62,684 nucleotides of DNA, taken from positions 8,912 through 71,595 of the forward strand of contig QXVZ01007685.1 in the NCBI GenBank assembly GCA_008931825.1, read 5' to 3'. Shown piece after piece: positions 49,128 through 60,493 of this stretch. Each line of letters begins with the position of its first letter. Position 1 is the stretch's first letter. A program made the position numbers and the translations under genes. The stretch is from Phallusia fumigata. Lineage: Eukaryota; Chordata; Ascidiacea; Phlebobranchia; Ascidiidae. Under the pieces are notes generated by a model. That model saw only the letters and a program-made list of their open reading frames with translations, was not told the origin of the DNA and did not search any database.

Positions 49128-50426
49128 GGAGCAACCCAAAAGATGACCTAAAATACTAAAGACTCTGACGTCAGGCGACTCATGCGTCATTGCTTATTAA
49201 ACGAGATTATTGATTTTACGGCACTGCATCGAAAGGCATTGAACAAAATATTGTACGCACTTTTTAGATATGTTGTCTTCTTGTATAATGTTTCACTTGG
49301 TTGTTTTCTTAGTTTTCTCGCTTTGTTGTTTTTGTCGATTGCGCACAGTGAGAAATATTGCAGTTTGGGTCCATATGCAATAAGACATTGTCAATTTGCC
49401 ACTCTTTGCACATATTGGTTTGAAACCTTTGCGGAGTTGAGTTTTCGACCATGACAAGCGCTGCCTCTCGCCAAAACTGTTGGTCCGTTACCGATAAATT
49501 TTCCAATAAATTTGAAAGTGAGTTTTTTCGCTTTTTTTTGCTACTGACCTTTTGTTTTAGGGCTCGTGAGACGAACAATTGTGTTTTACCTTTGATAGAG
49601 ATTATCCGGATACGTTATATATATTTTTAGGGACGAAAATCGCCGTCTGTCTTTCGGTCGTTTGGAAATTTGTTTATTTTTTTAGCGAGATTTAAAAATC
49701 GTACAGTTAATTTACCCAATGGCAGTTTTGAATTCACAATGTCCCAAAGACGTCTCCTTTTTTCTTTGGTTGAGAGTGTACGAATAACAAATTTTAACTC
49801 GAACGTAAACGTACTCCAATTTCTGCGTTATTGGTTTTGTTTGTGTTACCTTAAAAAGCGTGGTTGTATAAAGTCCATCATTTACCACCACCCTAGTGTA
49901 TTTTTGCATCCCCAACTACAGCACTTTTGTTTTGTGTAACACCCGTCCAGCATCTATCAGCAAATATTGTCTTGTCCCGGGCCCCAACTGGTCGCATATT
50001 GCGAAATCGGGTTGACACACTTTTGGGTGTTTACGCTGTTCCCTAACATGTCACGNGTGCTTTTACGCTCAAAAATCACTTTGGTATAGAGCCGAAAATT
50101 ATTTTTACACCTTAAGTAACTTTTTCTTTGCATATACAATGAACAATGCCACAATATTGCACTCCTTCAGTCCGCTAATCCTGACACACGCTATCCAGGT
50201 CTGTTTTCGTAATCATTCGCAATTCTGGTGTCTGCGACGAGAAACATTATCTTACAGTCAAACACTAGGCCTGCAAAAGGCGTTTACCGAATCTTGCAGG
50301 CCTGGCGTTCTGTGACTCATACATGTAGTTATCATTGGCCTGCATGAAAACTTACGGTAAACGCCAGTATGAAATACGCGCAGGCATTTCATACACAGAT
50401 TTTCAAACGGTGATTTTAATTTACAG
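49128..50426. other. intergenic; expected to hold missing 5' exons of the ShKT gene
   Basis: TTLL15-like 3' flank, then no exon I can support. A contig join N is at 50056, so 5' exons of the next gene may be lost there. ORFs at 49182, 49309 and 49670 show no domain. Confidence 0.35.
50267..50391. repeat. cluster of perfect inverted repeats (potential RNA or DNA hairpins)
   Basis: AGGCCTGCAA (50267-50276) pairs with TTGCAGGCCT (50294-50303); GGCGTTTACCG (about 50279-50290) pairs with CGGTAAACGCC (50355-50365); TATGAAAT and ATTTCATA flank ACGCGCAGGC at about 50368-50393. All lie just before the ShKT exon acceptor at 50426. Could be a foldback element or an RNA structure. Confidence 0.5.
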
Positions 50427-50602
50427 ATTGTCGGGATGCAAGGCCATCGTGTTCGGCCTGGGGCCTTCAAGGTCACTGCAACCCACAAGGTGCCTACCCC
50501 GATACCATCGTCGCTTGCCAACAGACCTGCAAAGCTTGCAGAAAATGCGTTCTCCCCAAGCCAGCTACGATCGTTAACCCAAACGCTGCGACCTCACAAT
50601 AA
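50427..50602 (+). CDS. 3'-terminal exon encoding a ShKT domain (partial gene)
   Basis: Acceptor TTTAATTTACAG, then phase-1 coding to TAA at 50600-50602. The ORF carries the six-cysteine ShKT pattern, with cysteines spaced C-x6-C-x8-C-x13-C-x3-C-x2-C (CSAWGLQGHC, ACQQTCKAC visible), a conserved Trp in the second loop, and a short tail. ShKT is a common small disulfide-rich extracellular module found alone or appended to secreted enzymes; its presence does not imply a toxin. Upstream exons were not found. AATAAA overlaps the stop (50598-50603). The exon matches the minus-strand exon at 61670-61905 in phase and in being terminal. Confidence 0.65.
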
Positions 50603-50994
50603 ATTGTTGATTAAAAAATATGTGGTTTTGTGTACATATTATTACTTGTATGAAATGTGTTATTTTTTTCTGTACAGTGAACATTTATCGATGCGCTGAC
50701 AAATAAACAAAAAATAAATACAAACAATACGTTATAAGAACAAACTTGAAAATAAAAATCTCAGAGAAGGATTTGAAAGTATTGCGACTGTGGAAATTAC
50801 CTCTTAAACAACCGCTTGGCCCCGAGCCAATTTTACACGGCTCAATGATTCGTTCTGCTTTGTTGCGCACGAAACACGTGAAAAAAGAACGTGACGCGCG
50901 GCTTAGCTGCAAGGCAAAATAAAATCGTGCTGCTGGAAGCATTTTGCTGTCGCTGTAGGGCCTAATTTTTGTTGTTTGAACGATAAGAAGTGCA

Positions 50995-53937
50995 ATGTAT
51001 AGCAGAGTGTTACGTGGTATGGGCTCGGCTGCTAAGCAAACGGTAAGTAAGGTATGATTTAACACCTAACGTGGTATATAACTTGCTACTCAAGGTTGTA
51101 TTGGATAACTGCCCAGAGAAAATAGCATTTTGCATTTGCTCGTGTAAAGTAAACACATGAAATACGTGTTATGCGTGGACCAATGCGACCTCTGGTTGGT
51201 CCGCAGTAAGTTAAGTCATTACATGTTGCTTTTGCATCTTGCCCACAGGCCGCCGCTTACATACGCTGCTAGTAATTTGACACGGGGCCGCCAATAGCTG
51301 ATCTGAAGTGATAAAGAACACCAGTGACCGAACTACTTTTAGACATTTGCGCTGTAGGCAACGCTTGGCTGGCGAAAAGATGGTTTTGTAAATATTTGAT
51401 CTGACAAAACATACCGTTAGCGGATGATGTCTCACAAACAATGACATCGATAGTAATGGGGTTAGGCTAAATTTAGCGAAAGCGTATGATGACTTTTTGA
51501 AAACAAAATGGTCCCAAGGCATTCTCGGGAATTTTGTCGAGCTATGAATTATTCCACGACGGCAGCTAAACAATCGTATTACGAGGTTAAAGTGTCGCAA
51601 AAAATTGATCAAACACTGATGTATGTTGGAACGGTTAAAAATTTGCAGAACAATTTTTCATTCATTTCTCAAGATCTACGTTGCTCGTTGCAAGTCTACC
51701 GTAACGGCCCCGCTCTCCAATCGATTCTATTTGTTCAACTACTTCGAAGACCCAGGAGATATCGAACTCTTTAAGTCAGTGTGGTTGAAAGGAAGCGAGT
51801 ACATCGCAGAACAGGAACATTTCCTGACCACTTATCTTCACCATTCAACTGATCCTAAGATCAAGTAAGCGTGTGTGATTGCAATTGTCACTGCTTTTTG
51901 ATCTTGGAAATCGCAATCTTAAGAATACTGCAAAATTTGGATAGCCATGTTACGTTGCCACTTCATTTTACCATGCTATAACATTTTGCATCATATTATG
52001 CGTATTTATCTTATGCAGTTTCTGTTTCCCAGTTAGGCTATGGCACCGTTCCGTAGTTTATTGACACTCACAGACATGGCATATGTGATCAATCACGATT
52101 GTCTTAAGTTTTCTCGTCTTTGAGCCAGCTTGTGAAAAGCAAGCCATTTGCATTGCACGATTGCAGTGCAACAGTGCTGGTAATGCGTCATACCACTATT
52201 GACAGCCAAGTTTAAAAACATTTTGTTGTAAGTCGACTACAAGGAAATAAGACGTTAATCCATTAGCGAGCTGAAACTCATTGCCATGAAACAGAATATT
52301 GTTTTCTCTGCTTCTTTAAACAGCATCTCGCCCTTGGCAAACCTTAGGCCGTTTTTTAGCAAGCGGTTTAAAACAAATATTAATGCCGTATCACCCCTGC
52401 TACGTTGTTTGAATTGGAAATCCGACCTTAAGCTTCATTGGACGTACAATGATTGACGGTGTTGGTATAACGGAGGGTATTTGTTCAGATTTCCATGGGT
52501 GAATTTCGCGCTCACCGATTCAACCGACATTTGCTTTTTCGGGAAAAAAGATGACTACTGGATGAACTATATACAGGATACCATTAAGCACGGCTACAAA
52601 GCCAATCCTGGTAAGTATTTATTCCTCTACGTTAGTGATAACGCGTCGCAATGTTGCAGCACTACCTTGTTTTGCACCCATGACTTGAAACCTTACCCCA
52701 GAAAGACCAATACAAAGTTTGTCACCTCCAAGTGAAACTGTGCTGGTGGTTTAGTTGACAAAAAATCATGTTTGCAAACATAACCGCCAGAAAACGTGTG
52801 AACATGTTGTATTGCATGCGTTTTGACAAGCGATTGGGATTGTGACAGTTATGCAAGTCCGTGTCTTGTGTTTCTATTTGCAAAATATTCCTTTTTCAAT
52901 TTAGCCGCCTTTCAAGAGATCGGTTGTTACAATGAGAAGGACCTCTGCACGGAAGACAAGGAACGCCCGAGGGCGCACAGATTCTTTATCACCGGGTTAA
53001 AAGGTCAGTGTTTCTTCTTTATTCGGCAAATTCTTAGCATTATCAATCGCAAAAATATTTCACTGGCTGGACACGCTTAAAATAACAGAAAAATAAGATA
53101 GCAGCTGTCCTTGGCTAAAGAATAAGTCATAGCGAATTGTAAACATTGACGTTTTTACGTGCTGGACGGATTAAGCGACATGGAATTTTTGTATTTTGAT
53201 ATGTTTTATAGCATCCGAAGACATCAAAGATGAAGACATTGAGTCAAACTGGAAGGAATGGTCGGGGTCGGATCTGCTGCACTCATCGAAAATGGCCGGA
53301 AATGTTGCAGTGGACACTCACTTGTACAAGGTGAGGTTGGCACACGACTTTGTGGTCATCAAATCAATCCTGTTTTTATATGCGGTAGATTTAGATAATA
53401 CCTTATGTTTAAATGTGTTTACGCCACCGACAAAGTTGTGTTGTACCGTAAAAGCGTGTCTCAGTGCTTAGAAAATAAGCTGTAGCCCGAACGACACGGC
53501 AGAAAAAAATCTGATGCAACTGTTTCCAAATACGTTACCAATGATGCAATAGTTTTGAAAGTAACGTACGCGTCCGAGCACATTTGAAACTATTAAAATC
53601 GTAAATACATTCCAAAACATAAAAACGACAAAAAATTGGGTGGGCGCCAAAAGTGGCGTCACAATGCTGACTAACCGGGACATAGAAGGCATTCGAGCGC
53701 AGATTAAACCGGGTGGAACGGGACGAATGGTAAAGTTATGTTCACGTATACTTTCAGCGCATCTTCATGGCGCCCCTTTGGCGTTACGTGGTTCGCTCCG
53801 AGGTCACGGGAATGAGTGACGCGGAAGGTCACGTGATTGCCGACAAGCTGAACGCACGCTCGGGGATTCCCCGAGGAGTGGAGACAGTTTCCGGTTTCTA
53901 TCAAGTCGAGGTCGCGGTCAAGGCAAACAAAGACTGA
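50995..53937 (+). CDS. ABM-like dimeric alpha/beta-barrel protein 1, predicted mitochondrial
   Basis: Six exons: 50995-51042, 51674-51864, 52489-52610, 52905-53003, 53212-53330, 53758-53937; phases close, 252 residues. The N-terminal ~33 residues (MYSRVLRGMGSAAKQT, then YVARCKSTVTAPLSNR) are rich in Arg/Lys/Ser/Ala without acidic residues, as in mitochondrial presequences. The core RFYLFNYFEDPGDIELFKSV...FLTTYLHHSTD...FPWVNFALTDSTD follows the antibiotic-biosynthesis-monooxygenase pattern (strand, helix, LHRS-like strand, FVN-like strand). The C-terminal half has ESNWKEWSG, THLYK and SEVTGMSDAEGHVIADKLN, conserved in the two downstream paralogs but not recognised by me as a known domain. No enzyme activity can be assigned. 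Exons 4 and 5 (99, 119 nt) match the paralogs in length. Confidence 0.6.
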
Positions 53938-54806
53938 GATGTGGTCGACATGCATCACAGCCGAATCAAGGGCTGGCAATGCTTGCAAAACATTTCTTTA
54001 GCTGATTCACTAGTACCGCAGTAGGGCTTATATACTTGTAGCGTTGCCCATCATTTTTATCTTTGTTTTGTGTTTCATGCTGTTTTAGATACTACATTTT
54101 AAACAAATCTGTGACACAAGTACATGTAAAAAACGCAGAACATTCGCTGTCGCTATTATGGTTTGTAACACTTGACAAAAACTGCCAATATTTTTGTACT
54201 GCTCATACATTTACGTTTGGCTGTGTGGTGTTGGAACTTTGGGTAAAAATAACCCATTTCTTACACAGCGTTTAGATTGTTGCAAAAGATGAATTTAACA
54301 AATTTTATGCTACCTTAGCTTTTGCACCGTAGTTTGCTTTAGTTTTTAACGCGTGGCGTGTTGCAAGTGACTTCTTGTAGTTTCCAATATAATTCAACGT
54401 CATTTTTTTCCATTTCAGATACGCAGTTCTAGGATAGTTGGTAATAGAAAGTAATAGACGTGAGAAAGTAAATGTTGTTTTTAAAGAGAAGAAAACGAGG
54501 GCCGAAGAAATATCTACAGTCAAGAACGCGGTAACTATAAATAATTGGAGATTTTCTATTTTTCTATTTTTCAAACAAAAAGCAACTAATTTCTGACTTT
54601 CAATATAACGACTCAAATATAATCTGATTGTGGAATGGGACCTCTAGGGACCAAACATTTATAGCTGTGTATTTTGTGGGCATAAAATACTTTTTTAACT
54701 TCAAAGCAGGACTCTTGTATGTACTCACCCAGAAAAGTGATAAAGTTTTTTCCACACTTAAAGTGCTTGCCGATTACAAATAGAATCAAACCAACCTGGC
54801 GCCCGC
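53938..54806. other. 3' flank of ABM gene 1
   Basis: AT-rich, no gene seen. The ORFs at 54063 and 54305 look like chance. Confidence 0.35.
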
Positions 54807-55330
54807 ATGACGCAGCAAAAAAAGACTGATGCAACAGTTTTGAAACACGTTCACAGCGATGGTGCAATAGTTGTGACACGTCAATTTTGCCACGAGTTAA
54901 AAATGTCGAATTTAAAAAAGAAGGCAGTTGATATATTAGGGAGATGTCTTCGGGGTTCTATTAAGTCCAGGTCGCTGTCAAGGCAAAGCAAGGTTTAGAC
55001 ATGATTAACATGCAAGTTAGGTTTTTTGTGATAGATTAAACCGGCAATGCTTTTACAAGATAGTAATTTATTTAGCTGATCTTTGAGTACCACTTCTCTT
55101 GGCAAACGTTCTGCCTTTTTTTCGCCTTACGGTTAAAGCACTTACCAATTAATGCCGTATAATCACGCTTTATCTATTACGTTGTTTGCATTGGAAGAGC
55201 GACCTTATAGCTAAATTGATTTCGCTGTGAACAACGGTGTTGGTATAATGGATAATATGTGTTTAGATTTCCATGGACAAGTTTGTACTTTCTGATTCAA
55301 CCGACATATATTCCTCGTGTAAAAAATGCC
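54807..55330 (+). pseudogene. relics of broken ABM-family copies
   Basis: 54807-54875 resembles ABM gene 1 intron 5 near 53495-53560. 54955-55003 resembles its exon 6 end (TTCTATTAAGTCCAGGTCGC against TTCTATCAAGTCGAGGTCGC). Then 55090-55320 resembles gene 1 intron 2 through exon 3, including AGATTTCCATGG and GATTCAACCGACAT. The order (tail piece first, internal exon second) shows remnants of more than one lost tandem copy. Frames are destroyed. Confidence 0.6.
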
Positions 55331-55621
55331 CTAACCAATACTGCAGCAGAAACTTTTCACTTTTTCTCTGTGCAATTATTTAATTAAATCATACTGCAGC
55401 AGGCTGGCATTGCATGTTTTACGAAACCTTTCAAATAACTTTGCGCACGGTACTACGTGATAGTTTTGTGTCCTCGTCAATGCAAAAGTGGGAGTAAACA
55501 CAGATCATCTTTTGTTTTTCAGAGCTTCCTGGTTATAGTTAATAATACATATTATCTTGTTAAGTTTAGCTATACTAATGTTCTAAATTGAACAGAAAGC
55601 AAAAAATTCTTGACCTTCAAT

Positions 55622-57729
55622 ATGGTGAGTGTTGTCATGACTGAACTGTTTGTAAGATTAAATTGCTGCCTTATACGTGACGGGTTTATGACCCAAATTG
55701 TTGTTATTCGGACAACGCTGGACAAAGAAAACGGTAAATTTTGCAGCAATTCCAGGCGAGGCACAATTAAAATCGATTTGGAATTCGATTTGCAAGTTTT
55801 TTTACTGCTTTAGACAGTGTCACCACTGGACAACCGTTTCTATTTGTTCAACTTCTTCGAGCCAACTGAAGAGCCAGAATTGCTGCTTGAGATATGGAAC
55901 ATCGCTGCACTCTACATAAAACTCCAGGACCATTTTGTGGCCACCTACCTTCACACCTCGACCGATTCTTCCTCAGCGTAAGTTGCTTTGTTCATAACCT
56001 CAGGATCTAGACCAGTTGTTCCCAACCCTTTTTTTGTTTTTTGCCTATTTATGGTGGGACTTGTGGATCGCGACACCCATAGCGACGTACATGTTAGTTA
56101 CAAAAAGGAACAATAAACAAGATGTCATTTTATGAGGAATAGTCAGTCAACTTGGCATCATTCACAGTATACTTGGTAATGCATAACCTATTAGAAAAAA
56201 AAACAACTCCAGTAAAATGGTCGCGGCATCCCAAAGTCTTGCCAACGGCGTACCAGTGTTCAGCGGCACCTCACTTAGGAAACACTGAGCTGGACTGTTA
56301 CATCGCTCGTAGTTGCGTATCAGTGTATCAGTGTAGAAATCCATCGGCTAATCTTTTGAAATCCCTTACTTTGTGGAAATGGATAAAAAGAACAAGCCAA
56401 GATCCGTTTCTTGGCGATGAAATAGCTATAAATTATACATAAAATTAGTATGAACTAGATCACAAATATTGGCCCCTGCTTACGGTAGACCAAAGTAGTT
56501 TGATGTTTTTGTAACCTCGTTTGTTTTTTAAAGGTACCCGACCGTTAACTTTGCTGTGTTTGATTCGACTGACATTTGTGCCCTGGGAAAACCGGACGAA
56601 GAGTGGGTGAAAGTGATCAAGATGGGCACAAAGTTCAAAGGATATCCATGTAAGTATTTTGTACATCAGTGTTGGTAAATATTTTGTTGCGAAATGACTT
56701 TAAGAAACGACCTTCAAATTTTAGGCGCAAATTTTTGAATCAACAGAAATGGTATCGTCCAACTAAAAAACTATTTCCTTAAAGTGCACTTTAAGACCTC
56801 TCAACAAAAGTTGGAAATTTGGCTAGAATAAATCGATAAACCCAGTTTGCAATATTGATCAAAGGGTCTTAACCGAAATCGTCAAGCAATACGTAGACGT
56901 TGCACTATTTTCAATTAAGTATGGATCCAAATGACATATGCTTACAGCTGGATATAGAGAGATAGCAAGTTACAATGGCAAAGATTTGAAGGACGAAGAC
57001 AAGGAAAGAAGCGAAGAGCATCGATATTTCATAACGGCACTCAAAGGTAAATTCATGCAGCACGGTTTAGACTGAAAGTTTTGCCAATAGCAATATTATC
57101 ATGCAAATTCAGTGACTGATTCGGTTTCTGACGATGACTTTGAAAGCAACTGGAAGGATTGGAGTGGATGTGACGCCATACATCAGAAATTAGGCGGAAA
57201 GTGTTCGGTAGTAGACAGTCATCTGTACAAGGTGATTATGTTTCCAGCCGTTTAGCATGTTGACAAATACGGAATGCATAATAAGATTGCCTTGGTCATG
57301 AAGTAGTCGTTTCAAAATTTCTATAAATATACACACACAAGGGAAGTACCCTAATTTGAGAACTGCAACCTTTGACCCCGGTTAACCCATTGGTTTACTC
57401 ACAGGCCTGAGTTTTAAATAGTAAGGACCAAGGAGTTACATATTTTGAGTAATTTGCGACTTTTTCGTAAGATTAACCTGTTTTTTACCATTTAATGCCT
57501 TTTTTATCGTGTTAAGCAGAGGATAAGTAACATGCTTTGTGGATGTTTTCAGCGCTTCCAAACCCCCCAGCCACCTGTGTTTAAGTTCGTCACAAGAACT
57601 GAAGTGACGGGATTGGACGACGCCGATGGTCACGTGATCGCCAAAGCGGCTAATGAGCGAGCCAAGGCGACGGGTGTCGAGAGCTTTACGGGGTTCTACT
57701 CGGTTCGCAAAACTCACAAGAAGCAGTAA
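55622..57729 (+). CDS. ABM-like dimeric alpha/beta-barrel protein 2
   Basis: Exons 55622-55624 (ATG only), 55814-55977, 56534-56649, 56948-57046, 57113-57231, 57553-57729; 225 residues. The start codon stands immediately before a splice donor (ATG|GTGAGT), so exon 2 continues M-TVSPLDNRFYLFNFFEP. ABM-like core: LLLEIWNIAALYIKLQDHF, VATYLHTSTD, YPTVNFAVFDSTD. C-terminal half: ESNWKDWSGCD, SHLYKRF, RTEVTGLDDADGHVIAKAAN, ending THKKQ. Unlike protein 1 it has no leader, so a cytosolic location is expected. Intron 2 carries a hAT-like insertion (56013-56287). A strong TTTTGTTTTTCAG acceptor about 100 nt upstream of the ATG is conserved in gene 3 and may take a trans-spliced leader. Biochemical role unknown. 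Confidence 0.65.
56013..56287. mobile_element. hAT-like MITE in intron 2 of ABM gene 2
   Basis: Left end CAGTTGTTCCCAACCC; right end, inverted, CAGTGTTTCCTAAGTGAGGT. Flanks ATCTAGAC (56005-56012) and AGCTGGAC (56288-56295) are a decayed 8-bp target duplication. The right terminus matches a solo copy of the same end in an ESYT intron at 40263 (CAGTGTTTCCTAACCAGGGT). The corresponding site in ABM gene 3 (CCTAGAC near 58523) is empty. Confidence 0.6.
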
Positions 57730-58154
57730 TTTCGCAGAACTTGGCATTCAGCGCAGCACTGAATTTCATAGTTCGTTTCAAATTGGAATCACAAAACTTG
57801 TCCATGGAAAACCTGAAACGACATATATTCCTCGTGGAAAAAAATGCCCTGACCAATACCGCAGCAGAAACTTTTCAGTCGTCTCTTTTTTCCCCTGTGC
57901 AATTATTTAATTAAATCGTACTGCAGCAGGCAATATAAATGTTTGTGCGGTTGGCATTGCATGTTATACAGAAACCGTTCAAATAACTTTGTGATAGTTT
58001 TGTGTTCTCGTCAATGCAAAAGTGGGAGTAAACATAGATCATCTTTTGTTTTTCAGAGTTTCCTGTTCATAGTTAATAATACATATTATATTGTTAAGTT
58101 TAGCTACTGATGTTCTAAATTGAACAGAAAGCAAAAAAAACCTTGACCTTCAAT

Positions 58155-60493
58155 ATGGTGAGTGTTGTCATGAGTGTATTGTTTGTAAAATTAATTTGTT
58201 GCCCTATACAACTTTTTGTTATTTGGATACCGCTGGACAAACGGTAAATTTTGCAGTTTTAAAATTCCTGGCGATGCACAATTAAAATCGATTTGGGATT
58301 CGGTTTACAAGTTTTCTTATGGCTTTAGACAGTGTCACCGCTGGACAACCGTTTCTATTTGTTCAACTTCTTCGAGCCGACTGAAGAGCCAGAATTGCTG
58401 CTAGAGATATGGAACATCGCTGCACTGTACATAAAGCTCCAGGACCATTTTGTGGCCACCTACCTTCACACCTCGACCGATTCTTCCTCAACGTAAGTTG
58501 CTTTTTACGTAAATTAGGACCTAGACTCTTATAACTCCACGTTGCGTATCGGTAGTTTCACCATAGACTGAAAAATCTGTGGCCAGCTAATCTTCTAACT
58601 TCCCTGCTTGTTCGGAAAAAAAGATGAAGACTAGTCAATATCCGTTACTTGTTGGTGGAATTGCTGGCAAAAAATTATGAGTGTGAACCCGGTGGTCGAG
58701 TAGATCAAAAACATCGGCAACCCGCTTCGGGAAGACAACTCCCAAGCAAATTTAACGTTCCTTAAAATTCGTTTTTTTTTCTAGGTACCCGGTCGTAAAT
58801 TTTGCGGTATTTGATTCGACTGACATTTGTGCCCTCGGCAAACCGGACGAAGAGTGGGTGAAAATGACCAGAGGAAATATGGGCGGAAAGTTCAAAGGAT
58901 ATCCATGTAAGTGTATCGTACATAAGAAATTTTGCCTTGGTAAATATTATGTTGCCATACGACTTGATGAAAGGAAATGTAGATTGCAGGGGCTAAGGCC
59001 GGGCCTTTTAAACGCAGCGTACCAGTAAAAAATATTTCAAAATGTTAATGACTTCGCGTGCCATGTTAATTACGTCACTGCTTTTTCTATCTGCGTTTCA
59101 TGGGCCACTTGTTGTAATCTGTAAAAGGGTGATTTTCATGCGCTCTCTGTAGCCCTGTGGTGCAGTTGCACTGTACTTCCGGTAAAACAAACGAAGAGGT
59201 CGCTCAACCCGAACCAAAAATTATTTTCGAACATAAACTTGTACATCACTTGGCATGCCATGAATAACCATTTCGCGTGCTAACCGTGGCATGCGTGCCA
59301 GGCGTTGCTGGGCCCTGTGTTAAGTGTCAATCAACAGGAATAGAAGCGTCCTACTCACAAAAACTATTTTCTTCAAGTGCACTTTGGCAGATCGCTCAAC
59401 AAAAGTTGAATATTTAGCTAAAATGAATCGTAATTTTCCCAGAAACTCATTTTGTAATATTGATTCAACGATCTTAACCTAAATTGACAAGGCAAAATAT
59501 AGACGTGAAACTATCTTCAGATAATGTATGACTTGTATGTTGCAGCCGGATACAGAGAGATAGCAAGTTACAATGGCAAAGATTTGAAGGATGAAGACAA
59601 GGAAAGAAGCGAAGAGCACCGGTATTTCATCACGGCACTCAAAGGTAGATTTATGCAGCACTTTTCAAATTGGAATTTTAAATGCTATTTTGCAAATTCA
59701 GTGACTGATTCGGTTTCTGACGATGACTTTGAAAGCAACTGGAAGGATTGGAGTGGATGTGACGTCATACATCAGAAATTAGGCGGAAAGTGTTCGGTAG
59801 TAGACAGTCATCTGTACAAGGTGATTATGTTCCCAGCTGTTTACCATGTCAAAAAACACGAAATGGTAATAAGACTGCTTTAGAAACTCGTGATGGAGCT
59901 CAATGGCTTGGGGTTGACTTTTGCCTGCACTATGGCCTGGTGTCGATAAGTCGTTACTGATGACATTCATTGTAGTAATTGACAATACCTGCTGTACATG
60001 TTTTGTCTTGATTTTTTTTTAATTTTTACTGTCTGATGCAACAAAGTCGTTGAAATTTCTATTAATGTACACACACGAAAGAGAAGTACCTTGATTTAAG
60101 CGCTTTAACATTTGACCCCAGTTAACCCATTGGTTCACTCAAAGGCCCTCAATACGTAAGATTCCTAAAACAGCTATACTTATCGAAGTAAATGACCAAG
60201 AAGTTAGATACTTGTGTTTTGTGACTTTTTGGCAAAATTAACCTGTTTTTCACTCTTTGATCCGAAAATATTTAGTTGTTAAGCAGAGTATAAGTAACAT
60301 GCTTTGTGGATGTTTTCAGCGCTTCCAAACCCCCCAACCACCTGTATTTAAGTTCGTCACAAGAACTGAAGTAACGGGATTGGACGACGCCGACGGTCAC
60401 GTGATCGCCAAAGCGGCCAATGAGCGAGCCAAGGCGGCGGGTGTGGAGAGCTTTACGGCGTTCTACTCGGTTCGCATTACTCACAAGAAGTAG
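58155..60493 (+). CDS. ABM-like dimeric alpha/beta-barrel protein 3 (recent duplicate of protein 2)
   Basis: Exons 58155-58157 (ATG only), 58329-58492, 58785-58906, 59546-59644, 59702-59820, 60320-60493; 226 residues. Nearly identical to protein 2; differences include two extra codons in exon 3 (MTRGNMGG region) and a TAG replacing the final Gln codon. Same ATG|GTGAGT start and conserved upstream acceptor. Intron 4 is only 57 nt, a multiple of three and free of stops, so retention would add 19 in-frame residues; gene 2's equivalent intron (66 nt) contains a stop. Intron 3 holds a private insertion (about 58987-59319). Confidence 0.65.
58987..59319. mobile_element. hAT-like insertion in intron 3 of ABM gene 3
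   Basis: Begins CAGGGGCTAAGGCCGGGCC and ends, inverted, CAGGGCCCAGCAACGCCTGG. It is absent from the matching intron of gene 2, where flanking sequence (AATCAACAG-AAT, CTATTT-CTT-AAGTGCAC) aligns across. I could not see a clean 8-bp target duplication, so the borders are approximate. Confidence 0.45.

Noticed and set aside
50995..60493. SOUL haem-binding proteins as identity of the three tandem genes
   Set aside because: First impression only; the reconstructed proteins lack SOUL motifs, and the strand/helix pattern TYLHxSTD..VNFAVFDSTD fits an ABM-type barrel better.
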